Source: Acidaminococcus sp. (GTDB lineage Bacteria > Bacillota > Negativicutes > Acidaminococcales > Acidaminococcaceae). From it: a stretch of DNA of 64,000 bases. Where the stretch lies: NCBI GenBank assembly GCA_022482815.1, contig JAKVOM010000001.1, forward strand, positions 930,001 through 994,000. The letters run 5' to 3'. The notes below the pieces were generated by a model. That model was given only the letters and a program-made list of their open reading frames with translations. It made no database searches and was not told the origin of the DNA. Below are positions 1 to 8,557 of the stretch, one piece after another (position 1 is the stretch's first letter; every line of letters begins with the position of its first letter). The translations under genes and the position numbers were made by a program.

Positions 1-118
1 CGCCGAGGGGTTTATTGCTGATTTGGGCGACATAAACAGCTCCGCCGAGTCCGATACAGAAACCGGCACAAATTGCGGATAGTAAGAGTTTGAGAGGATT
101 TGTGGAAGCAGTCTTCAT
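1..118 (-). CDS. formate/nitrite transporter (FNT) family protein, N-terminal fragment
   Basis: Only the first 39 residues are in the window; the rest lies beyond the left edge. The peptide has a short polar start, then a hydrophobic first helix containing AGFCIGLGGAVYVA, which resembles the first membrane segment of FNT-family channels. The ATG at 118 is preceded on the minus strand by a taaggaga ribosome-binding site about 11 nt upstream. It lies downstream of hutD on the same strand, behind a hairpin. FNT channels move formate or nitrite. Formate is an expected product of the formimino-folate branch encoded next door, so export of formate is a reasonable inference. Identification rests on a short segment and is tentative. 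Confidence 0.55.
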   Translation of the reverse strand, partial: MKTASTNPLKLLLSAICAGFCIGLGGAVYVAQISNKPLG

Positions 119-282
119 TTACTTGTTGTCTCCTTATTGCCAACATGGATAAAAATAGGGATTGCTGCGTTTCGTCCTAAAAACGTCAAAAGCCTCAAAA
201 CAGGGCGGAATTTTTCCACGTCTTCTTTCTGTTTTAAGCCGGACGAATTTTGTTCAAGCCCGGTTTTTCGACGTTTGACTGT

Positions 283-314
283 AAAAAGGGGCTGCCGCAT
301 GGCGTCAGTCCCTT
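283..314 (-). terminator. Probable hutD terminator hairpin
   Basis: Read on the minus strand, an imperfect stem pairing AAGGGACTG with CAGCCCCTT is followed by a short T run, starting 8 nt after the hutD stop. It belongs to the GGGGCTG...CAGYCCC hairpin family seen elsewhere in the window. Confidence 0.5.
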
Positions 315-321
315 TACGTGG

Positions 322-885
322 TTAATCTACAGTTGTATAGATCAAGTCAACGCTCTTTTTCATCACTAAAGTAAATGCATCAGCCGGATTATCGGAAACG
401 TAGAGCGTATCCGGTGTCAAGGCTATTCCGTTTAATGTGCAGCCGGTAAGATTGGAAGCGTCAACCAGCGGTACGTAGAGAAAGCGATGGGGTGCCGGAA
501 GCATTTCTTTAGACGTGTTGACAATTTCATAGAAAGCTTTCAAGCCTTTCTTGTACATGACATTGAAATCAACGGCTTTGCCTTCGGAATGGGTATGCCA
601 GCCGCCGTCAAAAAAGGCTTCTTCCAGCGGCTTCAGTGTTTCGGACTTGCCGGTTTCGGCGTACGTCAGCGTAAAGCCTCCCTTCAGCGGCGTGATGATC
701 CGGTTGTAGTCAGGAAGCATTGTAAAGTCGGAGGCATCCAGATCGACGGTAGCCGAACTGATGCGGATTTCGAAGCGGCGGTCTTTGTAGGAACCATCCT
801 TTGGAAAAATGTAAAATTCCGTAGTCGTCCCGCCGGACCAGGTCGAAGTGGTGGCTTTGGAACGAGGAATTACGGATACTGTCAT
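322..885 (-). CDS. hutD: HutD/Ves family protein
   Basis: This 187-residue protein matches the HutD/Ves family. It has the N-terminal IPRSKATTSTWSGGTTTEFY segment, followed by the conserved cupin-like strands ISSATVDLDASDFTMLPDYN and the GGWHTH-like turn. HutD proteins occur in histidine-utilisation loci of many bacteria; a role in limiting the pathway or binding formiminoglutamate/urocanate has been proposed but is not settled. The ATG at 885 follows a gtgaggtga ribosome-binding site. The gene is divergent from the glutamate formimidoyltransferase gene, and a TTGACGTTTTT box lies in its own upstream region (937-927, minus strand), suggesting co-control with the hut genes. Confidence 0.85.
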   Translation of the reverse strand: MTVSVIPRSKATTSTWSGGTTTEFYIFPKDGSYKDRRFEIRISSATVDLDASDFTMLPDYNRIITPLKGGFTLTYAETGKSETLKPLEEAFFDGGWHTHSEGKAVDFNVMYKKGLKAFYEIVNTSKEMLPAPHRFLYVPLVDASNLTGCTLNGIALTPDTLYVSDNPADAFTLVMKKSVDLIYTTVD

Positions 886-980
886 AAAAAATCACCTCAC
901 ATATTAATCCATTGCTATGCTAGGCCAAAAACGTCAAATATTTGTCAAAAGAGAGCTTTTTTCAGTATTTTTTGTGTTCA

Positions 981-1010
981 GACGTTTTTTAGGCGAAGCA
1001 TTGGTACAAT
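981..1010 (+). promoter_or_regulatory. Promoter of the formimidoyltransferase-fhs-fchA unit with GACGTTTTT box
   Basis: GACGTTTTTT starts at 981 and a TACAAT -10 hexamer starts at 1005, 24 nt later. The same spacing recurs before the histidine permease gene and hutU. The position 17 nt before the -10 holds no good -35 hexamer, as expected for an activator-dependent promoter. A further box on the other strand (935-927) faces hutD. Confidence 0.65.
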
Positions 1011-1075
1011 GACCACGATGTTTGCGGCAGGGCAAGAAATGCCGCGTGTTCTTACAAATTTATGGAGGTGCTCAA

Positions 1076-1981
1076 ATGGCTAAGAAGTTAGTAGAATTTG
1101 TACCGAATTTTAGTGAAGGCCGTGACCTGGAGAAAGTTGAAAAGATTGTTGATGAAGCTCGTAAAATCAAGGGCTTGACGCTGCTTGACTATTCTTCCGA
1201 TCCTAACCATAACCGTTCTGTTGTAACCTGCATCGGTTCTCCGGAAGCAGTAACCGAAGCTGCTATCAATATGGCCAAGGTTGCCATCAAATTGATTGAT
1301 ATGAGAACGCACCATGGTGCTCATCCTCGTTTTGGTGCCGTCGACGTTGTACCGTTTACTCCGGTTATGGGCGTCACGATGGACGAATGCGTTGAAATCG
1401 CTAACAAGGTTGGTAAGGCTTATGGCGAAATGGGCATCCCTGTTTACCTGTATGAAGATGCAGCAACCTGCGAAGAACGCCGCAACCTGGCTACCGTCCG
1501 CAAAGGACAATATGAAGGTTTCTTTGAAAAGATTAAGGATCCGGCTTGGAAGCCTGATTACGGCCCCAGCGAAATGAACGCTGTTTCCGGCTGCTCTGCT
1601 GTAGGTGCTCGTGTACCTCTGGTTGCTTTCAACGTAAACCTCGGTACGGACAATGTAGAAGTCGCCCAGGCAATTGCCAAGAAAGTCCGCAATATTGGCG
1701 GCGGCCTGCATTATGTCAAGGCTATCGGCCTGAAGCTGGAAGAAAGAAATCAGACCCAGGTTTCCATGAACCTCGTCAACTACGAAAAGACCGCTGTTTA
1801 CAGAGCTTTTGAAATGGTTAAGATGGAAGCTCGCCGTTACGGTGTTCCTGTGGTTGGCAGTGAAGTCATCGGTACCGTTCCGATGAAGGCTCTGCTCATG
1901 GCTGCTGAATATTATCTGCAGATTGAAAACTTCGATATCAACGAAATTCTTGAAAAACGTCTGCTGGATGCAGAAGACTGA
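1076..1981 (+). CDS. ftcD: glutamate formimidoyltransferase
   Basis: The product transfers the formimino group of N-formimino-L-glutamate to tetrahydrofolate, releasing glutamate: the last histidine-specific step of this pathway. The 301-residue protein corresponds to the stand-alone N-terminal half of eukaryotic FTCD. It opens with VEFVPNFSEGRD and carries the conserved MRTHHGAHPRFGAVDVVPF segment, which holds the catalytic histidine region. The start is placed at the ATG at 1076, behind tatggaggtg; an upstream in-frame ATG at 1022 would add residues unlike the family and would lie almost on the transcription start. It is followed 21 nt later by fhs, and the cyclodeaminase partner FchA is encoded separately at 3744, so the two FTCD activities are split here. 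Confidence 0.95.
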   Translation: MAKKLVEFVPNFSEGRDLEKVEKIVDEARKIKGLTLLDYSSDPNHNRSVVTCIGSPEAVTEAAINMAKVAIKLIDMRTHHGAHPRFGAVDVVPFTPVMGVTMDECVEIANKVGKAYGEMGIPVYLYEDAATCEERRNLATVRKGQYEGFFEKIKDPAWKPDYGPSEMNAVSGCSAVGARVPLVAFNVNLGTDNVEVAQAIAKKVRNIGGGLHYVKAIGLKLEERNQTQVSMNLVNYEKTAVYRAFEMVKMEARRYGVPVVGSEVIGTVPMKALLMAAEYYLQIENFDINEILEKRLLDAED

Positions 1982-2002
1982 CCGAAAAGGGAGGGTAAGA
2001 CC

Positions 2003-3673
2003 GTGTTAAGTGATATTGAGATTGCTCAAAAAAATGTAATGGAACCGATCAGCAAGATTGCTGAGAAGCTCGATATTCATCCTGAAGAGCTGGAACAATA
2101 CGGCCATTATAAAGCTAAGATTTCCCTGGATGTCCTGAAACGCCTGGAAGATAAGCCCAACGGCAAGCTTGTGCTGGTAACGGCTATCACGCCTACGCCT
2201 GCCGGCGAAGGTAAGTCCACGACGAGTATCGGTCTGGTTCAGGCTCTGAATAAAATCGGTAAAAAGGCTATTGTAGCCCTCCGTGAACCGTCCCTGGGAC
2301 CTGTCTTCGGAATCAAGGGCGGTGCTGCCGGCGGCGGATATGCCCAGGTAGTTCCGATGGACGATATCAACCTGCATTTCACCGGTGATATGCATGCTAT
2401 TACGGCTGCTAACAACCTGCTTGCCGCAATGATTGATAACCATATCCAGCAGGGAAATGAACTGCGTATTGATGCTCGTCAGGTAACCTGGCGCCGCGTA
2501 ATGGATATGAACGATCGTGCCCTGCGTCATGTTGTTGTCGGTCTGGGCGGCAAACCCTGCGGGTACCCGCGTGAAGATGGCTTTATGATTACGGTTGCTT
2601 CCGAAATCATGGCTATCCTCTGCCTGGCAACGGATCTGCAGGACCTGAAGAAACGCTTCGGCCGCATTATCATCGGTCCGGATCTGGACGGCAATCCTGT
2701 TTATGTACATCAACTGGGCTGCGAAGGCGCTATGGCACTTCTGATGAAGGACGCCATTAAACCGAACCTGGTTCAGACACTGGAACATACCCCGGCCATT
2801 ATCCATGGCGGCCCGTTCGCCAATATCGCTCACGGCTGCAACTCCATCCTGGCTACCAAGATGGCCATGAAACTCGGAGATATCGCAGTGACGGAGGCAG
2901 GCTTCGGTGCTGACCTGGGTGCTGAAAAGTTCATGGATATTAAATGCCGGTACGGCAACATCTTCCCGGATGCGGTTGTTCTGGTAGCTACGATTCGTGC
3001 CCTGAAGATGCACGGCGGCGTCAAGAAACCCGATCTCGGCAAGGAAAACGTTCAGGCTGTCAGCGATGGCTTCTCCAACCTGGCAAAACAGGTCGAAAAT
3101 ATGAGAGCTTTTGGTCTCCCTGTACTGGTAGCTATCAATAAGTTTGCTACGGATACGAACGCTGAAATCGAAATGCTGCTCAAGAAATGCGAAAGCTACG
3201 GCGTAGAAGTTACCCTGAACGAATGCTGGGAAAAGGGCGGCGAAGGTGGTATCGATATGGCTAACAAACTGGTGGAAATCCTGGATGAAAGCCATACGAA
3301 ACCGACTACGCTGTATGATGTCAATGACTCTATTCCCGACAAACTGAAAACAATCGTGACCAAGATTTACGGCGGCAAGGGCGTTGAATTCACTCCTAAT
3401 GCCAAGAAGCAGATTAAACAACTGGAAGACTGGGGCGTTGACAAGCTGCCGATCTGCGTAGCAAAGACGCAGTACTCCCTGAGTGATAACCCGGCTCTTC
3501 TGGGTGCCCCGAAAGACTTCGATATCAGTGTACAGGATGTCCGTGTCTCCAACGGCGCAGGCTTCATCGTTGTACAAACGAGCAACATCATGGTAATGCC
3601 TGGCCTGCCTAAGAAACCGGCTGCCCTGAACATGGATATTGATGCCAACGGTAAGATTACCGGTTTGTTCTAA
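2003..3673 (+). CDS. fhs: formate--tetrahydrofolate ligase
   Basis: A 556-residue formate-THF ligase of typical length. The nucleotide-binding loop [12 protein letters not shown] is near residues 62-73, and other conserved stretches include [21 protein letters not shown] and the C-terminal [13 protein letters not shown]. The enzyme interconverts formate plus ATP and THF with 10-formyl-THF. In a histidine fermenter the reverse direction would recover ATP from the formimino carbon. The start is a GTG at 2003 behind aagggagggtaa; the gap from the previous gene is 21 nt, so the two are co-transcribed. A strong hairpin follows the stop before fchA. Methenyl-THF cyclohydrolase, needed to connect FchA with Fhs, is not in the window. 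Confidence 0.97.
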   Translation: MLSDIEIAQKNVMEPISKIAEKLDIHPEELEQYGHYKAKISLDVLKRLEDKPNGKLVLVTAITPTPAGEGKSTTSIGLVQALNKIGKKAIVALREPSLGPVFGIKGGAAGGGYAQVVPMDDINLHFTGDMHAITAANNLLAAMIDNHIQQGNELRIDARQVTWRRVMDMNDRALRHVVVGLGGKPCGYPREDGFMITVASEIMAILCLATDLQDLKKRFGRIIIGPDLDGNPVYVHQLGCEGAMALLMKDAIKPNLVQTLEHTPAIIHGGPFANIAHGCNSILATKMAMKLGDIAVTEAGFGADLGAEKFMDIKCRYGNIFPDAVVLVATIRALKMHGGVKKPDLGKENVQAVSDGFSNLAKQVENMRAFGLPVLVAINKFATDTNAEIEMLLKKCESYGVEVTLNECWEKGGEGGIDMANKLVEILDESHTKPTTLYDVNDSIPDKLKTIVTKIYGGKGVEFTPNAKKQIKQLEDWGVDKLPICVAKTQYSLSDNPALLGAPKDFDISVQDVRVSNGAGFIVVQTSNIMVMPGLPKKPAALNMDIDANGKITGLF

Positions 3674-3685
3674 TAAAAATAGCAA

Positions 3686-3720
3686 TAAGACACTGATTCA
3701 CTTGTTGAATCAGTGTCTTA
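3686..3720 (+). terminator. Hairpin between fhs and fchA
   Basis: A perfect 15-bp inverted repeat (3686-3700 with 3706-3720, 5-nt loop) follows the fhs stop. The 3' side leads into only a few Ts, so it may be a leaky terminator or an RNA-stability element that sets the fhs:fchA ratio. Confidence 0.6.
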
Positions 3721-3743
3721 TTTGAGAGAAATGAGGAATTCAC

Positions 3744-4364
3744 ATGGAACTGAAAAAAATGACCGTAGCAGATTTTATCCAGGAAACCAGTTCTTCTTCT
3801 CCGGCTCCTGGCGGCGGCAGCATCGCTGCCCTGAACGCGGCTTCCGCAGCTGCTCTGATTGAAATGGTTGCTCATCTGACCATCGGTAAGGAAAAGTATG
3901 CCGCTTCCGAAGCTGAGATGAAAGAAGTCGCTGCAAAAGCTGCTGACCTGAAGAATCAATTCTTGTCTTTGATCGATGAAGACAGTACTGCTTTCAATAA
4001 GATTATGGCTGCTTTCAAGATGCCGAAGGGTACAGACGAAGAAAAGAAAGTTCGCCATGAAGCTATCCAGACAGCTACGAAAGGTGCTGCCCTGGTACCT
4101 TTTAAAGTCGGTGAAACCGCTAATAAGCTGTTTGCCCTCGCTGACGCTGTCATTATGCGCGGCAACCCGAATGCCGTAACGGACGGTGCGGTGGCTTCCA
4201 TGAACGCCCGTGCTGCCGTACGCGGTGCTTTCCTGAACGTTAAGATCAATCTGGGAAGCATCAAGGATGAAGCTTTTGTAAAAGATCTGACGGATAAAAT
4301 GTCTGCCATTGAAGCTGAAGTAGACGGCAAAGAACATGAACTTCTGAGCAAAGTAAATCTTTGA
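3744..4364 (+). CDS. fchA: formimidotetrahydrofolate cyclodeaminase
   Basis: A 206-residue FTCD C-terminal-domain protein. It shows the typical N-terminal glycine-rich element SSSSPAPGGGSIAALNAASAAALIEMV, and later GNPNAVTDGAVASMNAR, which is conserved in serine cycle/methenyl-THF cyclohydrolase-type proteins of this fold. It converts 5-formimino-THF to 5,10-methenyl-THF plus ammonia, following glutamate formimidoyltransferase. The ATG at 3744 is preceded by atgaggaattcac. It lies 70 nt after fhs, behind a hairpin, with no clear promoter of its own, and is followed by a good terminator. It is therefore probably the last gene of the unit starting at 1005. Confidence 0.93.
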   Translation: MELKKMTVADFIQETSSSSPAPGGGSIAALNAASAAALIEMVAHLTIGKEKYAASEAEMKEVAAKAADLKNQFLSLIDEDSTAFNKIMAAFKMPKGTDEEKKVRHEAIQTATKGAALVPFKVGETANKLFALADAVIMRGNPNAVTDGAVASMNARAAVRGAFLNVKINLGSIKDEAFVKDLTDKMSAIEAEVDGKEHELLSKVNL

Positions 4365-4383
4365 TTGCCTGATCTGAACACAG

Positions 4384-4427
4384 CGCCTGACATTTCCTAT
4401 GTGAATAGGAGATGTCAGGCGTTTTTT
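4384..4427 (+). terminator. Rho-independent terminator after fchA
   Basis: The stem CGCCTGACAT (4384-4393) pairs with ATGTCAGGCG (4412-4421), extended inward by partial pairing, and is followed by six Ts. It begins 19 nt after the fchA stop. Confidence 0.9.
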
Positions 4428-4943
4428 CGTATATGAAGCAAAGCGATACAGGAAATGCCGCTGTTTATAGTCTGTATTCATAATGATATGAATGATTCGT
4501 AAATGAAGTGCCATAGAATCTATTAATCTTAAAGAAAATTTTGCAATAAAATTACTTCTTTAATGAGCCGACGGTATGATGAGGCGCCTGAAAAGCCCTT
4601 TATCGCTTATAAATTTCCTGCAAATAAGGGCAAAAAAATGACCAGTGAACCAATACAATTCAGAATTATACAATTTGGAGAATCACTTTAACATACGATA
4701 AGGGCCGAATAATTTATTTGACGGTACAGAAGAGAAATGTCATAAAAAGACTCAAAATCTGTGTTGTGCTATCAATTTTAGAAAGTAAAAAAAGCGCATG
4801 AAACCTTGTATTTTCGCATACTGACAACAAAAAGTTACAATGTTTAGCAAAGTAAAACGGTAAAACGATAAATTCCGTCAAAAGTTTCAGAAAAGAAAAA
4901 GACAAAAGAATCAGAAAAATAAAAACTATAATCGCTGTTTTTT
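4428..4943. other. AT-rich gene-free stretch before the permease promoter
   Basis: No gene can be supported here. The stretch is AT-rich and holds scattered GACGG or CCGTC elements (for example 4720-4723, and 4876-4879 on the other strand) resembling the hut-region box, which may be auxiliary regulator sites. Confidence 0.4.
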
Positions 4944-4973
4944 GACGTTTTTCAGTCAGTCATGACGTACAAT
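4944..4973 (+). promoter_or_regulatory. Promoter of the histidine permease gene with GACGTTTTT box
   Basis: TTTGACGTTTTT (GACG at 4944) is followed exactly 24 nt later by TACAAT (4968-4973). A second TGACGT directly abuts the -10. The geometry is identical to that at 981 and 8460. Confidence 0.7.
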
Positions 4974-5051
4974 GGGGCCGTAATTTAAAAAAGAAGCTGA
5001 GCAGGCAGCTTCCGGACTCGGTAAAATTCATATAAAGGAGTTGAGAGTTTC

Positions 5052-6362
5052 ATGGGTATTTTGTCCAACCCAATTGTACTTTCCGTTATTGTAATGACAG
5101 CTTTATGCTTGCTGAAAATGAACGTGCTCTTAGCCATTCTGGTTTCAGCCGTTGTAGCCGGTCTCACCGGGGGCATGGATCTTCCCACCACGTTTTCTAC
5201 ACTGATTAAAGGTATGGGCGGCAACTCTGAAACAGCTTTAAGTTATATCCTGCTTGGTATCTTAGCTGTTGCCATTGGCCGTTCCGGTGTGGCGGACATT
5301 GCAGCCCGCAAGATTGCAAAGCTCGTAGGCTCGAAGAAAATTCTTTTCTGCTTTACCATTGCTTTCTTCTCTTGCTTCTCTCAGAACTTACTTCCGGTTC
5401 ACATTGCTTTCATTCCTATTCTGATTCCGCCTCTGCTGCACGTTATGAACAAGATGAAGCTGGATCGCCGTGCAGTGGCCTGTGCTTTGACATTCGGCCT
5501 GAAAGCTCCTTACGTTTCCCTTCCTGTTGGTTTTGGTCTGCTCTTCTTCACTATCATTAAAGACCAGATGGTTGCCAATAACGTTGACGTAGGAATTGGT
5601 GAGATTTCTTCCGTAATGTGGATTGCTGGTGTGGCTATGGTCGTCGGCCTGATCCTGGCTGTGTTCCTGTATTGCGCTCGTGACCGTGAATACAAAGATT
5701 TGCCGATTACCGGCGTGCAGGATGCCACCGAAAGTGAATCCAAGATGACTGCGGATTGCTGGAAAGCACTGGCAGCTGCTATTGTCGCTTTTGTAGCACA
5801 GCTTTACTTTGAATCCCTTCCTATCGGTGCTGCCTGCGGTCTTGCCCTGATGATTATTACTGGGGCTATCAAGTGGAAGAACATTGATGATTATGTCAAC
5901 GGCGGTGTTGCCATGATGGGCTTTATTGCCTTCGTAATGCTGGTAGCTGCCGGGTATGCCCAGGTACTGCGTGATACTCACTCTGTAGAAGCTTTGGTCA
6001 ACGCAACGACTTCCGTCATCAACACGAAGTTCGGCGGTGCTTTTGTAATGCTGGCTGTAGGCCTTCTCATCACGATGGGCATTGGTACTTCTTTCGGTAC
6101 GATTCCGGTTGTCGCTTCCATTTACATCCCGATGGGATATAAACTGGGCTTCTCCACCGGTTCCATCATCCTGCTGATTGGTATTGCTGCAGCTTTGGGC
6201 GATGCAGGTTCCCCTGCTTCCGACTCCACGCTGGGCCCGACTTCCGGTCTGAATGCGGATGGTCAGCATAACCACATTTGGGATACTTGCGTACCGACCT
6301 TCATTTTCTACGATATTACCCTGTTTATCGGCGGCTTGATCGGTGCCATGATTCTCGGATAA
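5052..6362 (+). CDS. yuiF: YuiF-type histidine permease, Na+/H+ antiporter superfamily
   Basis: A 436-residue multi-spanning membrane protein of the Na_H_antiporter (NhaC-like) superfamily that resembles Bacillus YuiF, a putative histidine transporter. It has about a dozen hydrophobic segments. The C-terminal signature runs from GIGTSFGTIPVVASIYIP to GDAGSPASDSTLGPTSGLNADG, followed by HNHIWDTCVPTF. Its position between fchA and hutH, and its hut-type promoter, support histidine uptake, probably with Na+ or H+ coupling; the substrate is inferred from family and context. The ATG at 5052 follows tataaaggagttgagag. A weak hairpin separates it from hutH 115 nt downstream, so the permease and lyase genes are probably transcribed together. 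Confidence 0.85.
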   Translation: MGILSNPIVLSVIVMTALCLLKMNVLLAILVSAVVAGLTGGMDLPTTFSTLIKGMGGNSETALSYILLGILAVAIGRSGVADIAARKIAKLVGSKKILFCFTIAFFSCFSQNLLPVHIAFIPILIPPLLHVMNKMKLDRRAVACALTFGLKAPYVSLPVGFGLLFFTIIKDQMVANNVDVGIGEISSVMWIAGVAMVVGLILAVFLYCARDREYKDLPITGVQDATESESKMTADCWKALAAAIVAFVAQLYFESLPIGAACGLALMIITGAIKWKNIDDYVNGGVAMMGFIAFVMLVAAGYAQVLRDTHSVEALVNATTSVINTKFGGAFVMLAVGLLITMGIGTSFGTIPVVASIYIPMGYKLGFSTGSIILLIGIAAALGDAGSPASDSTLGPTSGLNADGQHNHIWDTCVPTFIFYDITLFIGGLIGAMILG

Positions 6363-6374
6363 GAAAGATGACTT

Positions 6375-6405
6375 CGGCTGCTGTTCCTGTTAAACGGCAG
6401 CCGAT
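6375..6405 (+). terminator. Weak hairpin between permease gene and hutH
   Basis: TCGGCTGC (6375-6382) pairs with GCAGCCGA (6398-6405) across a 15-nt loop. There is no convincing U tract, so read-through into hutH is likely. Confidence 0.35.
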
Positions 6406-6477
6406 TTACTTGGAAAATTCACTTCGATGAAGTAAAAGAAATAAAGTTTTTAGAGGTTTAAGGAGGATGTATTTAAA

Positions 6478-8040
6478 ATGTTATTAAAGGATGTAAAGGC
6501 TATCAAAGAAGTTACGCTGAATGGCAATGACCTGACCCTGGAAGAATTGATTGCTATTTCCCGCTACGGCGCCAAGATCAAAGTTGATCCGGATGCTGTT
6601 GCCCGCATCAAAGCTTCTCGTGCTCTGATTGATGACATCGTTGAAAACGAAAAGGTTGTTTATGGTGTAACGACCGGTTTCGGTTCCCTCTGCCGCGTTT
6701 CTATTTCTAAGGAAGACTGCAGCCAGCTGCAGGAAAACCTGATTCGTACCCATTGCTGCGGCTACGGCAACCCGCTTTCCCGCGAAGTTACCCGCTGCGC
6801 TATGACGATTCGTGCTAACGCACTGGTTAAAGGTTACTCCGGTGTTCGTCTGGAAACCCTGAATACCCTGGTTGACATGATTAACAAAGGCGTTCATCCT
6901 TATATTCCTGAAAAAGGTTCCCTCGGTGCTTCCGGTGACCTGGCTCCTCTGGCTCACATGGTACTTCCGATGCTCGGCCTTGGCAAAGCAGAATATAAAG
7001 GCGTGCTGATGGATGGTAAGGAAGCTATGGAAAAAGCCGGCATTCCTATCATTAAACTGGTTGCTAAGGAAGGCCTGGGCCTCATCAATGGTACCCCGAT
7101 CCTGACCGCTATGGGCACCTTCGCTCTGTGGGACGGCATGATGCTCCTGAAACAAAGCGATATCGCTGCTGCCCTGACGATTGAAGCTAACCGCGGCATC
7201 ATTGATGCTTTCGATGAAAGACTGCATACGATTCGTCCGCATCGCGGCCAGCTCGATACTGCCTACAATATGCGTTCCCTGCTGAAGAACAGTACTTTCG
7301 TAACCCATCAGGGCGAACTCAAAGTTCAGGATCCGTACTCCCTCCGCTGCGTGCCGCAAATTCACGGCGCCAGCAAGGATGCGCTGGGCTTCGTAAAAGA
7401 AAAGGTAGACATCGAAATCAACTCCGCTACGGATAACCCGATTGTGCTTCCGGATGGCGATGTAATTTCCGGCGGTAACTTCCATGGTGAACCGATGGCT
7501 CTTCCGTTCGACTTCCTGGGCATTGGCCTTTCTGAAATCGCCAACGTTTCCGAACGTCGTCTGGAACGTACCATCAACAACTCTCTGTCCGGATTCCCAT
7601 CCTTCCTGGTTAAGCATTCCGGCCTGAACTCCGGCTTCATGATTACGCAATATGCAGCCGCTGCTCTCGTCAGCGAAAACAAAGTTCTGGCTCATCCTGC
7701 TTCCGTAGACTCCATCCCGAGCTGCGAAAACCAGGAAGACCTCGTTTCCATGGGTGCCTGCGCTGCCCGCAAAGCTGAAGAAATCTGCGGCAACGTTCGT
7801 CGTGTCGTCGCTACCGAAATCCTCGCTGCCTGCCAGGCCATTGACCTGCGCGACGGTGAAGGCTTCCATCTGGGCGATGGTACTCAGGCCGCTTACAACG
7901 CTGTTCGTAAATCCAACAAGTTCATTGAATACGATAAGGATATCCAGATGTTCGACGAATTGCAGAAGATCACCAAGACGGTTGCCGATGGTGATATCCT
8001 TGAAGCAGTTGAAGAAAAAGTCGATCTCAAGTTCTTCTAA
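6478..8040 (+). CDS. hutH: histidine ammonia-lyase
   Basis: The 520-residue enzyme deaminates L-histidine to trans-urocanate, the first step of the pathway. The Ala-Ser-Gly triad that cyclises to the MIO electrophile is at residues 151-153, within GSLGASGDLAPLAHM. Other family motifs are VYGVTTGFGSL near residues 61-71, NGTPILTA, and the C-terminal QEDLVSMGACAARKAEEI. The length is typical (about 510). The ATG at 6478 follows a strong aaggaggatgt ribosome-binding site. It lies downstream of the permease gene and ends in a clear terminator at 8054-8085. Codon choice is narrow (GCT, CTG, GGT, CGT), as in the other abundant fermentation genes here, suggesting high expression. Confidence 0.98.
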   Translation: MLLKDVKAIKEVTLNGNDLTLEELIAISRYGAKIKVDPDAVARIKASRALIDDIVENEKVVYGVTTGFGSLCRVSISKEDCSQLQENLIRTHCCGYGNPLSREVTRCAMTIRANALVKGYSGVRLETLNTLVDMINKGVHPYIPEKGSLGASGDLAPLAHMVLPMLGLGKAEYKGVLMDGKEAMEKAGIPIIKLVAKEGLGLINGTPILTAMGTFALWDGMMLLKQSDIAAALTIEANRGIIDAFDERLHTIRPHRGQLDTAYNMRSLLKNSTFVTHQGELKVQDPYSLRCVPQIHGASKDALGFVKEKVDIEINSATDNPIVLPDGDVISGGNFHGEPMALPFDFLGIGLSEIANVSERRLERTINNSLSGFPSFLVKHSGLNSGFMITQYAAAALVSENKVLAHPASVDSIPSCENQEDLVSMGACAARKAEEICGNVRRVVATEILAACQAIDLRDGEGFHLGDGTQAAYNAVRKSNKFIEYDKDIQMFDELQKITKTVADGDILEAVEEKVDLKFF

Positions 8041-8053
8041 AATCCATACCCTC

Positions 8054-8085
8054 GAACAAAGCTCCCGCTTATCGGGAGCTTTGTT
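8054..8085 (+). terminator. Terminator after hutH
   Basis: Inverted repeat GAACAAAGCTCCCG/CGGGAGCTTTGTTC (8054-8067 and 8072-8085) starts 14 nt after the hutH stop. The T tract downstream is short (caatttt). Confidence 0.8.
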
Positions 8086-8339
8086 CAATTTTGGAGGGAA
8101 ACGGAAAGTGCTGTACGAATTATGCTGCATCAGGTTACCAGGAGGCTGGCACGTGATGGCATGACAGCTCGGCGACCGGATTGGTTCATAATTTTGAGCT
8201 GACTGCCCGTACCGGAATAATATTAACTGTTGCTTTTTTGCAGGGATGGTTTTCCACATTGTGTTCAATGAGAATGCTGTAGACATTGCGTGACTGCGGC
8301 ATTCTTTTGTAGATTGAGTTATTTTAATTTTTGTTTTTT

Positions 8340-8489
8340 ATTGACGGAAAAGTTGTTTTTTGGACGTTTTTGGTCATTTCATTGACGTTTAGCTTCTATT
8401 TCCGTCAAAAAACGTCTAAAAAGATTATTTTAAAAATATGCTAAAAATTGAATAAATTAGACGTTTTTTTGATGTAGGCTTCGTACAAT
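8340..8489 (+). promoter_or_regulatory. hutU promoter with an array of GACG boxes
   Basis: The proximal box starts at 8460 and TACAAT is at 8484-8489, again 24 nt apart. Upstream are three more forward GACG copies (8343, 8363, 8384) and two in inverted orientation (first bases at 8406 and 8416, minus strand), most continuing as GACGTTT or GACGGAAA. Neighbouring copies are 20, 21 and 10 nt apart, close to whole helical turns, as expected for cooperative binding of one regulator. The rest of the gap (8086-8339) holds no supportable gene. Confidence 0.7.
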
Positions 8490-8557
8490 AAGGTCGTAAG
8501 AAACGAGAGAATGCGATTCCTCGTAAGTGATATAGAAAAAAGGAGTGGATTCAAATC

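Noticed and set aside
30-320. Exact 24-nt box-to-TACAAT geometry upstream of the FNT-like gene and hutD
   Set aside because: GACGTTTTT boxes are present there, but no TACAAT lies 24 nt away; only AGCAAT-like hexamers at other distances, so these were not counted as the same promoter type.
4428-4943. Riboswitch before the permease gene
   Set aside because: The stretch is AT-rich without conserved aptamer-like GC stems, and most of it lies upstream of the predicted transcription start.
5388-6275. Long antisense frames opposite the permease, hutH, hutU, fhs, gct/hgd and radical-SAM genes
   Set aside because: They mirror codon-biased real genes; the translations are low-complexity or lack family motifs.
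8109-8165. 18-codon ORF (GTG start behind ggaggga) after hutH
   Set aside because: It contains no histidine run or attenuator-like pair of hairpins and lies after a terminator; probably chance.
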